From Lepturacanthus savala (taxonomy: Eukaryota; Chordata; Actinopteri; Scombriformes; Trichiuridae): DNA of 64,000 nt. Shown here piece after piece: positions 11,001-23,900 of this stretch (its first letter is position 1; the number at the start of each line of letters is the position of its first letter). The stretch spans positions 9,837,934 through 9,901,933 of the forward strand of contig CM060477.1 of the NCBI GenBank assembly GCA_030544235.1, read 5' to 3'. Both the position numbers and the translations under genes were made by a program. The notes beneath the pieces are model-generated. The model ran no database searches. It was not told the DNA's origin and worked only from the letters and a program-made list of their open reading frames with translations.

Positions 11001-14000
11001 TGCACACTGTTTCCTTGACACATCCTCCAAAGCTTATAGTATTATCTCACCAAATAGGAGCGTCTGGTGTTGTCAATACTGCCCCGCTTTGTTGCCTTGG
11101 AGATGATAGCTGACATGAGCTCTTTGGAGAATGAAGTCAATCCTCAGGAGTTTCACAAGATCTCCATTCACCAGTACAAAGATGTCAGGTACAGACACAC
11201 ACACTCACATAAGTCCCTCATGTTTTAGTTTGTATATATTTATAGACTGCGTGTCATATTTTTCAAATGGCAGAAAAGATTTCCAACCAGCCTAGCCTGG
11301 TTCAATGGAACAAACAAATCTGAAATACAATTTAAATGTGTGTCACTGCTTTTCTGTCACCTCTCTCTGTAGCATCCTTTTCGCAGACATCAAGGGCTTC
11401 ACTTTGTTGTCTATGAACCTGTCTGCTCAGGTTCTGGTTCGAACCCTCAATGAGCTATTTGGACGCTTTGATCATCTGGCAGAGGTGAACACCTGAAACT
11501 TTATGTTTCTTGGAAATAACACATTTTTGACATGTTGATTCTAATAACTGTTAAATATCACAGGAGCACCACTGCCTACGAATAAAGATACTAGGAGACT
11601 GTTACTACTGCGTGTCAGGAGTCCCTGAGCCACAGCTTGGCCACGCCCGTCATTGCGTTGAGATGGGTCTGGCTATGATCAACACCATACGGTTAGTCTA
11701 ACATCACTGGGTTAACCAACTGAACCATGAAATGTTCACATATAGAAATGTCTGATATTGTTATATATAACAGTCGGACTTTCATTTTAAAATCCTTAAA
11801 CTGACATTTTCTCCCTCTTCCTCCCTGAAAAACCCATCAAATGTTTAACTTCTGGATGTAACATGCCTCTTCTTCACTATAAAATCAGTGTATGATACCA
11901 GCCAACAGTTTGGACAAACTAGTGCAATACAAAAATTAAATTTCATAACAGGTGAAGATATCTATATTTATCTCTCTTAAGTAAGTTGAGCACAGAGAAT
12001 GTTCACATTTCAGCGGATTAAGTTATAAAAGAGTTTACTAGTAACAAATGCTGCAAATATATCATTCTGAAGAAGAAAAATACATTTTATCATAACCAGG
12101 ACTGTCAAATCTCTCTGAAAGATCATCCACCCTATACCAGTAACCATTAAAACAATAAATAAATAATAACACTTCTCATTAACACCAGGAAGCAGCTCAA
12201 CTTGAACATGGACATGAGGATTGGGATCCACTCGGGCTCTGTCCTGTGCGGGGTGCTGGGACTGCAGAAATGGCAGTTTGACGTCTGGTCCTGGGATGTG
12301 AGCATCGCCAACATGCTGGAGGCAGGTGGGATTCCAGGGTGAGTGGTCTCTGCTGGTACCAGCCACCAATGGAGTAGCGCTTTGATGTAACACATTTGAT
12401 CAGCATGTAAAAATCAACTGTTATTAGTTTTTTTTGCTGTCAATGTAGTGGTGTTTTGACCAAATCTATACTTTTTCAGACCATCAATTAGACAAATACA
12501 TACTTTATTCTTTCAAAAACTTTTTTTGTTCTAAATTCTAAATAAAAGTGTCCTCATTAATTTCTCCTCATCAATATTGGGTCAATGGAGAGTGTTTCTT
12601 TGTAGCTCACCTATAATTTTCTCCTCAACCAGACGCATCCACATCTCAAGAGCAACTCTGGACTCCCTAAAAGGCACCTACAAGACAGAGGATGGTCATG
12701 GCCGTGACAGGAGCGAGTTTCTACGGAGACACAACATCGACACCTTCTTCATCTGCCCTCAGGAGGAACCTAACAAAGTTCACCACGTGGAGCCCCCCAA
12801 AGTTCAGAAAACGAACCGAACCTGGAACACAGAGATTCCTTTTGCAAACCCCATTGACATGAATAGTGTAGGTGCAGGGCTTTGTTTTCATAGACCCGTT
12901 TCCCTTTTGCATTGAGCCGATCAATCACATCATTCTCATTCTCCTCTCATAGATCTTGGCCTCTTTTACAAACGGCTCACTGCCCAACATAGGGCATTCC
13001 AACTCAAAGGAGATTAACAAACGCATCAAGCATGCTATTGAGGTTCGAAGCAGTGAACGCATGCACAGGGAGCACATCACTCCACTGACCCTGGTGTTCA
13101 AAGACACACACATCGAGAACAAGGTACGGAGGTACAGAGGCTGGTTTAGAATGTGCTTGGTAGGACAATAAGATACAGATCGAGCAGTTGTGTATATTAA
13201 TGTTACCTGATATACCACACAGCAAAAGACTTGTATATGTGATCACTTCTTCTGAATGGCCCAGTTTTCCCAGATGAGAGATGAAATGTTCACCTCCAAC
13301 CTGGTCTGCTCCTTCATCATGCTCCTCATTCTCATGGCTGCTCAGGCCCTCATCCCCGCCCCCAGGTAGGAACACACCAACCATGTCCAATCATATCCTT
13401 TGCAATTCTTTTACTTTTTATATGTTTATCAGAATAACTAGAATATGGAAGGTAAGGTTATGAATTGCTGCATAAACACACGTTATGGATTTGTTGATAC
13501 ACACACCCTAATCCTTATGGGAAAGAATAGCCTACAGGCATTTTAGCCACAAAGAACCCACAAAAACTGTATTTTTTTTTTCCTAAATTGATCCCAGAAT
13601 ATCCCAGGGTGCACAAATAAGGTGTAAATTATCCATGTTACAACCCCCTTAAACTGATTTTTCAGAGTAATATTATCCTAAAATCTCACATTTTCATGTG
13701 AGTACCTCCTTGTTCTTCATCCACAGGCTGCTCCCAGCCATCCTCCAGTTTTCTGTCTTTCTGCTGGTCTACATGCTGCTGCTGGTGGTGGCCCTCGCAG
13801 AAGAGTTTAGGAGGACTCCTACACCGCTGCTGCAACTCTGCTGCTGGATCCACGAAAATAACAGCGCCCGTAACCTCTTCACTCTCACCGCCATCGTCAT
13901 CAACTTTGGCCTAGCTGCTACTGACATGGTGACAGCCTAAACAACACCCATCCAAATCTACATACATGGAAATGCTGATTAAAAGTTTTCAGTTTTCATT

Positions 14001-17000
14001 TTTCTACTTGATGTTAGTAAATCTAGTGAAACACACAGTCAGTTGCAGTCTTGTTATTTGCATGATCCTTCCTTAAATACATATGCATAAAGGGGGGATC
14101 TGCCTCACTGCTGATGGTCAAACTGCACCATGTGAAAGGCAAGCTCTGCTTCCAAGCCTGCAGAATAACAAGCCTTAAATCAGTATGTATGAGGCACAGG
14201 TTCCTCAGTTGGTCCTAAAATGTGAACTGACTGAAGAGCGCAACCAAAGGAGGAGCATTAATAGACACTTTAATCCAAATACAACCTAATTTTTAATATA
14301 ATAAATTTAAATCTAAATGTGGTTTGCTCTGTCTTTACAGATGTTTTGTGTGTTTTGTGCTGTGTGTCTGGGTGCAGGTATGGTGCATGTTTGTGGACAC
14401 AGGGGAGGCTGGTGTCATGGATGGAGTCAACACAACCTCAGGTCCACTCACGGTCTGTACTTACCCTGAGGTAAGGACAAGAGTAGTTTAGTATCTTAGG
14501 GGTATGATAACATTTAGCCCAATATTAAATATTATTTCCTTTTTTTTTCTTCCAAAGAAATGATAAAACCTCTTGCCAACAGAAAATAATTTGGCTATAT
14601 TTAAGTGATGATACCTTGTGCTTATACATATCTGACTTTTCTTTTGTTACCATGTTCCATTTTTGACTTGTCATCAAAACACAATCATCCCCATTCCTCT
14701 CCCCTTCATTTCTTTAACCCTTCAGGTCTTTGTGTTGAGTGGCGTGGTCGCCATGGTGACGTGTGCCGTGTTCCTGCGTCTAAACTCTCTGCTGAAACTG
14801 GCGGTGTTGCTGCTGGCGGTGGCCGTCTACTCCTTCCTCATCCACCTGGCCTTCCTCACTCTCACACGCCATGATATGCTGCACAGGTCAGAGCACAGTA
14901 TGGAGAATACACGCTGTGGGTTAGGGGTCATTTCCAGCATCACTTTAGGTTCATACACAACCGTTCCAAATTTTGGGGTCACCCAGACAATTTTGTGCAT
15001 AGCCACAAAAAGGCACTCTTTTATTTACCACTGAGTTGTAAAATGAATGGAAAATATAGTCAAGACATTGACAGGGTTAGAAATAATTCCTTCAAACTTT
15101 GCTTTTGTCAAAGGAAGTTCAGTTTTCTACTTTCAATGAGCAAACACATTGTACCATTAGAACACTGTAGTGATAGTTGCCGGCCTCTATACACCTATGT
15201 AGATATTGCACCAGACATTTGCAGCTAGAATAGTCATATACAACATTAGCAACATATAGTGTTTTTTATTAGTTTAGTTTATTTAATTAGACCCCAAACT
15301 TTTGAACAGTAATGTAATTCTCTTCATCTTCTGCACAGGTCTCACTATGTCAGGAGAAAAGGAATCTGCATAATACTCATGGCCATGTTTATTGTTGCTG
15401 TATACTACAATGGGCGACAGGTACAGTCACAGTTTTAAGATGAAATTTTGATTGAATTTGTAATAGCACTGTAATTGCGATATTAGATATGGAATACAGT
15501 ATAGGTAGAGGAGAGTGAATGACACAGGTTTAAGGCCTAAGACTTGTATCTTTTCCTTTCCTGTCCAGTGGGAGGCCACTGCCAGACTGGACTTCCTGTG
15601 GCGTCTACAGGCCCAGCAGGAAGTGGAGGACATGAGGGAATTGCGGGAACACAATGAGTGCATGTTGTACAACATCCTGCCTGTGCACGTAGCACGACAC
15701 TTCTTGGACCGGAGCAAGCATGATGAGGTGCAGGCACCCTGATACCTTTCACCACATCACTGATGTTATAGTCAAACAAATCATTTAGGAATAAAAGATT
15801 GACGTTTATAACCAATATTACCTTTTAGGAGCTTTACGCCCAGTCCTATGATGAAGTGGGTGTTATGTTTGCCTCCATCGCCGGGTTCAATGAATACTTT
15901 GAGCAGAAAGAGATCAAACATGAAGGAGTTGACTGTCTCCGACTGCTGAATGAGATCATTTCTGGCTTTGATGAGGTGAGTATGGGAATCTGTACAGTAT
16001 ATTCAGATTACTTTTTTATCATATGCATTATATCAGCATATATTGGGTATTGCTTTTGAAGAATAATGGGTCATTTGTGCAGCATAGTAGATTAGAGACA
16101 TACAATATATACAGTACCAGTAGTGTAAATAAGAGCTATCCTATTTAAAGATACAGTATGTGTATATGTATGCGTAGTGTATTTATGTGGTTTTCTCTCC
16201 ATTAGATGAATTGTTTGAACTGTTTTCACTGAGCTGGTTAAAAATCAATGAGGCTGTGTTGAATTCAGTTGTGTGGGTTCAAGGAGAGGATTGCTATTCA
16301 TTATTCAGCTTGGCTGCTACACATAAGATGAATGTATCATTGTGTCTGCTTATCTCTGAATGTCTCTGCCAACAAGTTGCTGGAGGAGTCGTACTTCCAC
16401 TATGTGGAGAAGATCAAGACCATTGGGAGCTGTTATATGGCGGCTTCTGGTTTGGCTCCAGACGGACAGGAGGTAGATCTTCTTGTTCCCATTATTTCTT
16501 TTGACTCCATTTGCAGATTTGTTTTATAGCTCCTTCAGCACGTTTTTCTCTCGGTCTCTCAGACATCGATCTTAGATGAATGGAATCACCTGAGCGAGCT
16601 GGTTTTGTTTGCACTTGCAATGCAAGAAACCTTGAAAGAGATTAACAGGCAACTGGGCAAAAACTTTCAATTGCGCGTGGGTAAGTGGCTAAACTCCTAC
16701 ACACATACTGTGGATAGGGAATAAAACCTACTTCATCCAAGGTTTCTTGTGTCATGGACTTTCACTAAAGTAAATGGTTGTCTGTGATGGACTCAACCAG
16801 GCATCGCCCACGGCCCAGTGGTTGCAGGCGTCATCGGCGCCACCAAGCCTCAGTACGACATCTGGGGGTCAACCGTGAACCTGGCCAGCCGCATGGAGAG
16901 CACAGGGGTTAGCGGACGCATCCAGGTACCCGAGGCCACACGGAGGATCCTGGCAGAGTGGGGCTTCGTCTTGGAGCTGCGTGGAGAAATCTTTGTCAAG

Positions 17001-18011
17001 GGAGTGAGTGTTGCTTCTTACCAGTTACGTGCTTGTGTGTTTTAGTATTTTAAAAGTCGACAGTTAAAAAAAAAATCATGGAAAGGTTCAATATTAAGTT
17101 TGTTAAGGTTTAGTGAGGCCCAATAAAGGAACTTGCGGTGCCCCAGGTATCTGTTATGTTACCATTCACATTTTATGATATTTTAAAAAGTCAACAAGTC
17201 TTACTGCGAAAGCTTTTTGCAACAGTTGGCTACAACAAAAGTTGAATATTTTATTGCATATTTTAATGCATATAATCCAATTGTGAGGCACATTTTTCAC
17301 AACAGATATTCTGACTTTGTATAGAAGGAAAGACACAGATGCAGCTTATCACATGAACGATAGCTCCGTTCAATATGGAGTATCTCAGTATGCCATGAAT
17401 GGCATATTTATATATGTGCTTCATCAAAATTCTGCCAAGAGAAAGACTTGGCATCTGAACAAATTTATAGTATATCCACATAGGACACATAAGAAGAGCT
17501 GTAATCGGTTAGAGTGACTATGGGGACATGCGTGTCTGTATATGGGCTTAGACACAGCAGGGAAAGCAGTTACTAATCCGTAGAAATAAATTGGGGAAAT
17601 AATAACCAAGGGGGACATCTACTGGTGGGTATAAACATTTAACTCCCATAGGAACCAATGTAATCACAGGGAATCTTCTTCGAGACGAAGGAAGGCAGAG
17701 ATGTTGCTGCATGAAATATTAGTGTGATAACTGTAGATTTGTAGATTCTTAAAGGCCAGCTGGAAAGACTGTCTGATCATCTGCTGTCTTCATAGGTGAG
17801 CGAGCGGCAGGGGAAGGTCCGCACCTATTTCATCAGCACCATGCGGAGTAAGAGGGCCAACACTTCACCAGATGGATTGCATGGGGGGCGGACAGGAGGA
17901 CGCATGACCCTGGCGGGAGTGGTGTTTGGTCTTGTGCAAGCCAGAAACAAAGAGAAGCTAAGAGAGACCAACGGGGGGTTCGCTTTGGCCCCCAACACCC
18001 ATCAATGCTAG
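8075..18011 (+). CDS. adcy8-like: Adenylate cyclase type 8-like (Ca2+/calmodulin-type membrane cyclase)
   Basis: Converts ATP to cAMP at the plasma membrane. Coding exons: 8075-8230, 8736-9455, 10739-10888, 11058-11188, 11373-11484, 11564-11691, 12189-12338, 12633-12867, 12953-13123, 13265-13365, 13727-13928, 14378-14470, 14726-14886, 15339-15420, 15569-15727, 15829-15975, 16377-16472, 16563-16680, 16801-17003, 17796-18011 (3531 nt, 1176 residues; human ADCY8 is 1251). An in-frame TGA at 8039 fixes the start. Residues 32-47 (KKMLWQNAVKHIIIQQ) match the ADCY8 N-terminal calmodulin site. Six membrane segments precede C1, which has FADIKGFT and LGDCYYC. A second membrane set carries an NTT sequon near residue 770. 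C2 (918-1125) has KIKTIGSCYMA, QYDIWG and TVNLASRM, so both catalytic halves look intact. Residues 1142-1162 resemble the C-terminal calmodulin region. Similarity is clearly ADCY8-type rather than ADCY1 or ADCY3, but only about half the N-terminal residues match, which suggests a paralogue. Confidence 0.93.
8451..8647 (+). repeat. Intronic repeat, copy A (adcy8-like intron 1)
   Basis: This segment and 11997-12170 share ordered blocks in the same orientation: ATGTTCACATTT, ATATATCATTCTGAAGAAG, AAATACATTTT, AAATCTCTCTG and ATCATCCA. Both lie just upstream of a splice acceptor of the same gene. It is either a local duplication or an uncharacterised dispersed repeat. Confidence 0.8.
9688..10483 (+). 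pseudogene. Degenerate Tc1/mariner-like transposon in adcy8-like intron 2
   Basis: The left end (TCACTGTCTGGCC, followed by an AAAAAGTCAC tract) is inverted at the right end (GTGTGTGACCT, then CAGGCAGTGA). This is typical of Tc1-type fish elements. On the plus strand at about 10190-10270, fragments decoding to a GTLF..MDWP motif and a remnant of the Tc1 'SPDLNPIEN' segment are visible. Reading frames are broken, so no active transposase is encoded. The segment around 9935-10000 (TTCTCAGTCATCCAGGTCAT) looks like a different repeat inserted inside. Confidence 0.7.
11997..12170 (+). repeat. Intronic repeat, copy B (adcy8-like intron 6)
   Basis: Diverged direct-orientation partner of 8451-8647, sharing TGTTCACATTT, ATATCATTCTGAAGAAG, AATACATTTT, CTCTCTG and GATCATCCA blocks. 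It ends about 19 bp before the acceptor of exon 7, so it supplies most of the sequence where the branch point and pyrimidine tract would lie. Confidence 0.8.
14955..15315. mobile_element. Inverted-repeat DNA transposon in adcy8-like intron 13
   Basis: The left end CCGTTCCAAATTTTGGGGTC is inverted at the right end (GACCCCAAACTTTTGAACAG). The roughly 360 bp interior has no meaningful ORF. This is the familiar vertebrate repeat type with ends reading 'CCGTTCAAAAGTTTGGGGTC'. It ends about 23 bp before the exon 14 acceptor. Confidence 0.7.
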
Positions 18012-19075
18012 GATTTTAAAAAACAAACACCACAAAACTGCAGGTAAAGAAGGACAGAGTCCAGCCATATCGCTTGTCTTACTGTTTTGCCATAACAGAA
18101 TTATCTGCACAAAAAGAAGAGCACTGCTTTCTTTTTTTAAGCAGTTGTCTTCGTTTTAGAAGTTAGTTTTGTACAAAACTAACAGAGGCGAACATGTTTC
18201 TTTTTGCTGGATAAATACTCAGCAAGTCCTCTAAGCCAAAACAAGACAGATACCTCAAAACTATCACCTCTCATAGAAGGACAATACTGATATATATTTT
18301 TTTTTTTACTTTTATCTGCCTTTCTCACTGTTAGAATATTTTGTATTATGAGATTAATACATCATTTCTACTTACCAAGACGTCTATGATCAATTAAAGA
18401 TATTCCTCAGGGGACTTTGGACATCGGATTTCATTAATCAACGTATTTCAGAAAACAAAAGTCACAATATTCATGGTTTGGTTGTGCTCACGTATTTGTG
18501 TGAAATGTTTTTCACAGCTCAAATTAAATTGTACTTTATGTCGTTATAAAGTATCAATTTTGCTCTGGATTTGTGTCATTAATGTGAATCCACCCAGCAG
18601 TCCTTTCTGTTTACCACCTCTAGTTACATGATGCAGTTTTCTTTCCAACTGTCAGCAGTCAACTTGGTTTAACTGTTGAACCCACTTTGCCAAAAGCACA
18701 GTTCTATTCTGTAGCTGTGCTCTAACATTACATTTGTTTCCTGTTATTATATACCACTGTATAGGGCACAGAATTGCTTTTGGTTTCATTATGTAATGAA
18801 ATTTTATATTTTAGGTCTTATATTGACAGAAATATATATGAAAACCTTGGGAATTTGAAGTTTGAATTGAGTTGTGTTTGTTTAAACTTCATCTAAAAGA
18901 ACGTTTGAAAAAAAAATTGTTTAACAATCAAAATGCAAAGAGAAGTAACTGAGAGTCATCATCTAAGTATGTAACATACATAAGATTTGTATGATCAAGA
19001 AAATTAATGTGCTGAACCTTCAAAGTAAAAGCTGTTTTTTTAAGGTATGTCTTACTGGAAATGTTATTTGGTAAT

Positions 19076-19173
19076 AATAAATGGTGTGATTCTTTTTTCC
19101 CATCATATTGTGCTTATTTTTTCATAATTGTTACCAAAACATTTGGTAGGCTACATTTTTTTCTGTTAATAAA
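19076..19173 (+). terminator. Poly(A) signals of adcy8-like
   Basis: Two canonical AATAAA hexamers (19076-19081 and 19168-19173) follow a roughly 1.07 kb AT-rich 3' untranslated stretch after the stop at 18011. The actual cleavage site is not visible. Confidence 0.55.
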
Positions 19174-20590
19174 AGCAGTAATGGCAATGAAACTGAGTGG
19201 TGTTATTTCATATTAATTAAACAATAATAAACACTTATCAAGATAGATTGGAATCTGTCTTTGTGATGATCACATAAACAAAGAGGAAATAACTCCTGAA
19301 CCACACAATACATTAAACAAAGACTAAAATAGATAGTTAACACCTGCACCTTTAGGGAAATTAGCAGTAGCATCAAACCACCCACTGGATGAAGTGCTCT
19401 AAGTGCATTAAAATATTTAAATGTTATCTGCTAAGTGGCCTGCAGTGCTATGTTTGGACTGGTAATGAGGTACACAGCTTCAGGATATGTGCTATTCTGG
19501 AACCTGGATGTTCTGCTCTTAATGCTTCTTATAGACTAGGGATGAGAGATCCAAATAATTCTTCACCACTTTGTCCAACTGTCTCTTGTCCTCATCTGAC
19601 AAATGTTTCATTTGTCTTAAAAATAAAAGCCTCTAGTGTACTGTGCTTTCTTAGGAGTAGTACTGGTGTTGTCCTCCTATTTCAAGATGGAGGACATTGT
19701 CACTCCCAAGAAATTTCAGTGAGGGTGGGTGGTCCCCACAGCTCCTGTAAAAGTCCACTACTATTTTGTCTTGGAGCCCAGGAAAACTAGCTGAGTGTCT
19801 AGGCTTCAGCTAATGGGAATCCTTTCAATAATTAATAATACAAAAAATATTGAATAAACTAATAAATTCCTTTGTATTGGGAAAGTTAATTCTAAATTAA
19901 CACTTTACTCTGTGAAGAAAAGATAGAGACCTTGCCTTTTTTAAGTAATTCCTTCAAGGATAGGTTCGCAAATAAAAATAACAGTCATGTGCCCAAATGA
20001 GCATATGCTACTCTTGTTATTTTTCTTCTTCTCTTGTTCTTATTTACCATTCAGAAATGTAATTAATACATGATAGGGGACAAAATACATAGCTCTTCCT
20101 CTTTCACAATGTATTTAAATGTTTATTTGAAGTTAATGTTTTTTGTTGTTGTTTAATTTTAACTTGTCTGTCTCAAGCATCTTGGATGCTAAAGTCCTAC
20201 CAGTTCCTTAAAAGCTATACAATTCTGAAGCAGTTTATTCTCTGCCTCATCGCTTCCAGTCTGAACGACTTCTCGTGACTCGATTATTCCTGGCTGCGAC
20301 TAGCGCGGGTATTCTGCTGATCGTTAATACAACGAAGATGAATCACTCGGTTGTGGGAAAATGGGACCGTCTTGTATCGCCCCAAATACTTGACACAAAA
20401 TGTTGTGTGTTTTAAAAGATTTACAGTAATAATTTGCCCAAATGTGCCCAAAAAGATCCTGTTTATACCAATCAGTAATTGGGGACAAAATCCTCCAGTG
20501 GAAGGAATAATATTGCCTGCCAACATCTCGTATTATCTTGAATTCCAGATAACTAATTGAAGTCGTGATAAAGATTCGGTGATATATACG
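19174..20590. other. Intergenic, adcy8-like to parp1
   Basis: No supported gene. A 133-codon ORF at 19389-19790 has low-complexity composition, matches nothing I recognise, and has no supporting splice or promoter context. Confidence 0.4.
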
Positions 20591-20714
20591 AGACCCTTTT
20601 CACAGCAGCCACATTGACATGAATAAATATGTTACTAATAATTACTATCATTGCTAACAGCGGTGTTTATTTACTATTTCACGTCAATAACGCCGCTGTA
20701 GAAAAGAAGGGTCT
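20591..20714. mobile_element. MITE copy 3 (short), upstream of parp1
   Basis: Short member of the 252-485 family. The left arm AGACCCTTTTCACAGCAGCC is inverted at the right end (CGCTGTAGAAAAGAAGGGTCT). The ACACAGGTGTTA block is shortened. It lies about 195 bp before the parp1 start codon, so it is in or next to the promoter or 5' UTR. Confidence 0.75.
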
Positions 20715-20907
20715 ATTGTTACCTCAAGTGTCGGCGCCTGTAAACAGCGACAGAGTGAGACCTCTTCCCCGCCGTGCGCGAGACGCGGGCACGAGACTCC
20801 GCTCCGCTCTGCGTGGTGAGCATTGATTGTTGTGGCTGCTCGTCATCCGGAGAAACTTCAGCCTCGCAGTCGGTTTCTTCCATTCTCTGCTTTAATATTG
20901 AACAACA

Positions 20908-23900
20908 ATGGCGGACGCGTCGGAGGAGAAGCTCTACAAAGCGGAATACGCCAAAAGCGGCCGCGCCTCGTGCAAGAAATGCAAGGAAAACATCGCCAAA
21001 GACTCCCTGAGGATGGCCATCATGGTGCAGGTAACGGCTTGCACCGCGTGAAGAATCGTGCCGGGGCTGCCCTTAAGCCGCCCACCGCCACAGAGAAAGG
21101 AGTCCAGAGACGTCTTCTCTGCGTTAGAATGCGTGTGAACCGGCTCCTCGTTGAATGCGCGCGTGTTGTTTTTATAGCGATAACGTGGCCGCAGTTAGGC
21201 CTCGTTAGCATTTAAATGGCTGCTGACATTGTCTGTTGAATCTCTCAATAGAGCCGTTCAGGGTCTCTTGGCGATTAGTGCATCCACACCAATGGAAATG
21301 TTCATGGAAATGACTAATGTTCTTTTGTTTTTTGTATAATACACATTGAGTTGTGCTGAAGACGTGGGAATGTGTATCTGTCTAATAGCGAGAAGACGAA
21401 ATCTCAACAGCATCACTCCCCAAAATGTGAAATCTGCTGCTGCTGCACAGATTTAATTTGCTCGAAGCTAAAACAAACCTCCTGACCTCTGATTCTCCTG
21501 ATTCATTCCTGTGAAGCAGTTCCAGAGTAGTCATCACTTACCAAAGACAAAGGCAGATTTCAGTCATTATGTAATGAAATGTAACTAATGCTTAAGTACA
21601 AGCACTTTTAGGCATTTCCATGTGATTCTGCTACAAATCAAAGACACGTTTCAGGGGTAATACGGCTATAGTTATTAGTTACAATGTAGATTTAGATCAT
21701 TAATAGATCAGTAATGATGAATCAATTATTGCATTATGATGTATATCTATAAGTTAAGGCACCCAGCGATGAATTCATTAATGCATCAATACTTGTTGTC
21801 CAGTACGAGTACTTTTGCTTTTGCTTCAAGTACTCGTAAAATCCTTTAGTTAAGTACAATTGTGAATGCAGTACTTTTACTTGTTACGTTTTAAGTGTCT
21901 TTACACTGTGGTATTGCTACTATTATTTAAGTATAAGACCTAAATGCTTCTTACACCAATACTTGCATTACTGCCAGTACGTCTTGTATAAATAGACATT
22001 AAATTACTGATAACGACTCACTACACAGTTATATTGGATAGAGTTTATATTTCTCTTATCCCTCAAAGTATTTTTTAATAATAGTAGTTTTTGACTATTG
22101 TGAAGTGTTGGTAGATTTTGCATTTGCAAACTTTTCAAGCAATACTAATCAAAGAAATGGCTTATTTTCCTAAAACACAGCTAGGTGATCTTGAATTATC
22201 CAACCATATGGAATTATTAGAGGTTAACAACGTTTTATTATAAAGTATATACATAGAATACTCAAGGCAAAACATAATCAAAGATGTCCGCTGCAGGGAG
22301 AACATTAACTTTCTGTTTTCTAATAGTAATGGATATCTGAGCACAGTGCTAGTTATAGCACTGAGAGAAAACTGGAATGATTTAGGGCCATCATTCTTTC
22401 AAAAATAAGAAATAATTAGTGTAATCACAGAAATAGTTGAATAATATTAATCAATTTTGGAAAATAAAGATTTCCTCTCACCAGTCCATTATTGTCCACG
22501 GAAAGTGTCCCAGTTAAAGAAGTTCTTAGTGAGCTGTCTGAATATAATATCAAGATTTAACTTGCCCCGTTTGCTCCTTGTGTTGCAGTCGCCCATGTTT
22601 GATGGGAAGGTCCCACACTGGCACCACTTCTCCTGCTTCTGGCAGCGAGCAGCGGTTCAGTCCTCGGCCGACATCTCCGGCTACAACGACCTCCGCTGGG
22701 ACGACCAGGAAAAAGTCAAAAAGGCCATTGAAAGCGGCGGAGCTGTCGGAGGTCAGCACTCTGTTCGTTGCTTTTAACTTAAACGTTAGGTGTTTAATAT
22801 CATAAGGCTCAACAAAACATGTCTAGACTCTGTACTGTTCCTATGTGTCCTCATGGATCTCATCAGGGAAATTAATTAGATATATGTCACTTCAGGCCAT
22901 TGCCACCTTATTTGATGTGAGTGACATTTTACTTCATGAAGTATAAAAAATTTGTGCATGTGCCCTTCACATTTTTTTGTTGACTTCATTTTGCTGTGGT
23001 GAATATAAATGATCAGAAATATCGCATTCACACATTGTCCATTTGATTCCTGGATGACTAAAAAAAACATTTCTTCCACTGCAGGGAAAGGTGACTCCAA
23101 GAGTGGCTCGAAAGGAGAGAAGACGCTGAACGAATTTGCCGTGGAATACGCCAAGTCCAACCGCAGCACATGCAAAGGCTGCGAGCAGAAAATAGAAAAG
23201 GTCAGCACGCGCGCCGCCGTTGACGTTTAAGCAATTCTGCTTTTTAGCAACGATGATAGTTTTCTCTCAGAAAGCGCCGACATCTTTCTGATCCTCTGGC
23301 CTTTTTCCTCCAGGATCAGATCCGTGTGTCTAAGAAAACCGTGGACCCAGAGAAGCCCCAGTTGGGCCTGATCGACCGCTGGTACCACACGGCGTGCTTC
23401 GTGAGCCGCAGGGAGGAGCTCGCCTTCAAGCCCGAGTACAACGGCGCTCAGCTGAAGGGTTTCAATGCCCTGCGGGCGGAAGACAAGGAGGAGCTGAAGA
23501 AGAGGCTCCCTGCTGTCAAGTCTGAAGGGTGAGATGTGGAAGGAGGGCTGCTAAATGCTAATCTGTTATACAGTACATCAGCATATACAATCAGAGTTCC
23601 CACATGTCCTGGAAAGCCTGGAAAACGATTGACTAATTTTCCAGTCATGGGAAAAAAAAATGTCAAATGTCCTGGAAATTATTCAGTTATCCTGGATAAT
23701 TATGTTGGATGTGGTGTTTACATACAATAGAATAATGAATAGATACATGTTAATAAATAAAAAAGAATTGTATTTTAAGGCACAAATTAAAGGGCAATGT
23801 ATTAGTATATGACATGATACCATGTCTCTGTAGCGGCTGAGAATGTCCTGGAAAATAATTTCAGATTAGCAGCGGGAACCCTGATGATTGTGAGGGTCTT

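Noticed and set aside
19389..19790. 133-codon ORF between adcy8-like and parp1
   Set aside because: Low-complexity, Cys/Ser-rich and unmatched; likely chance or decayed repeat.
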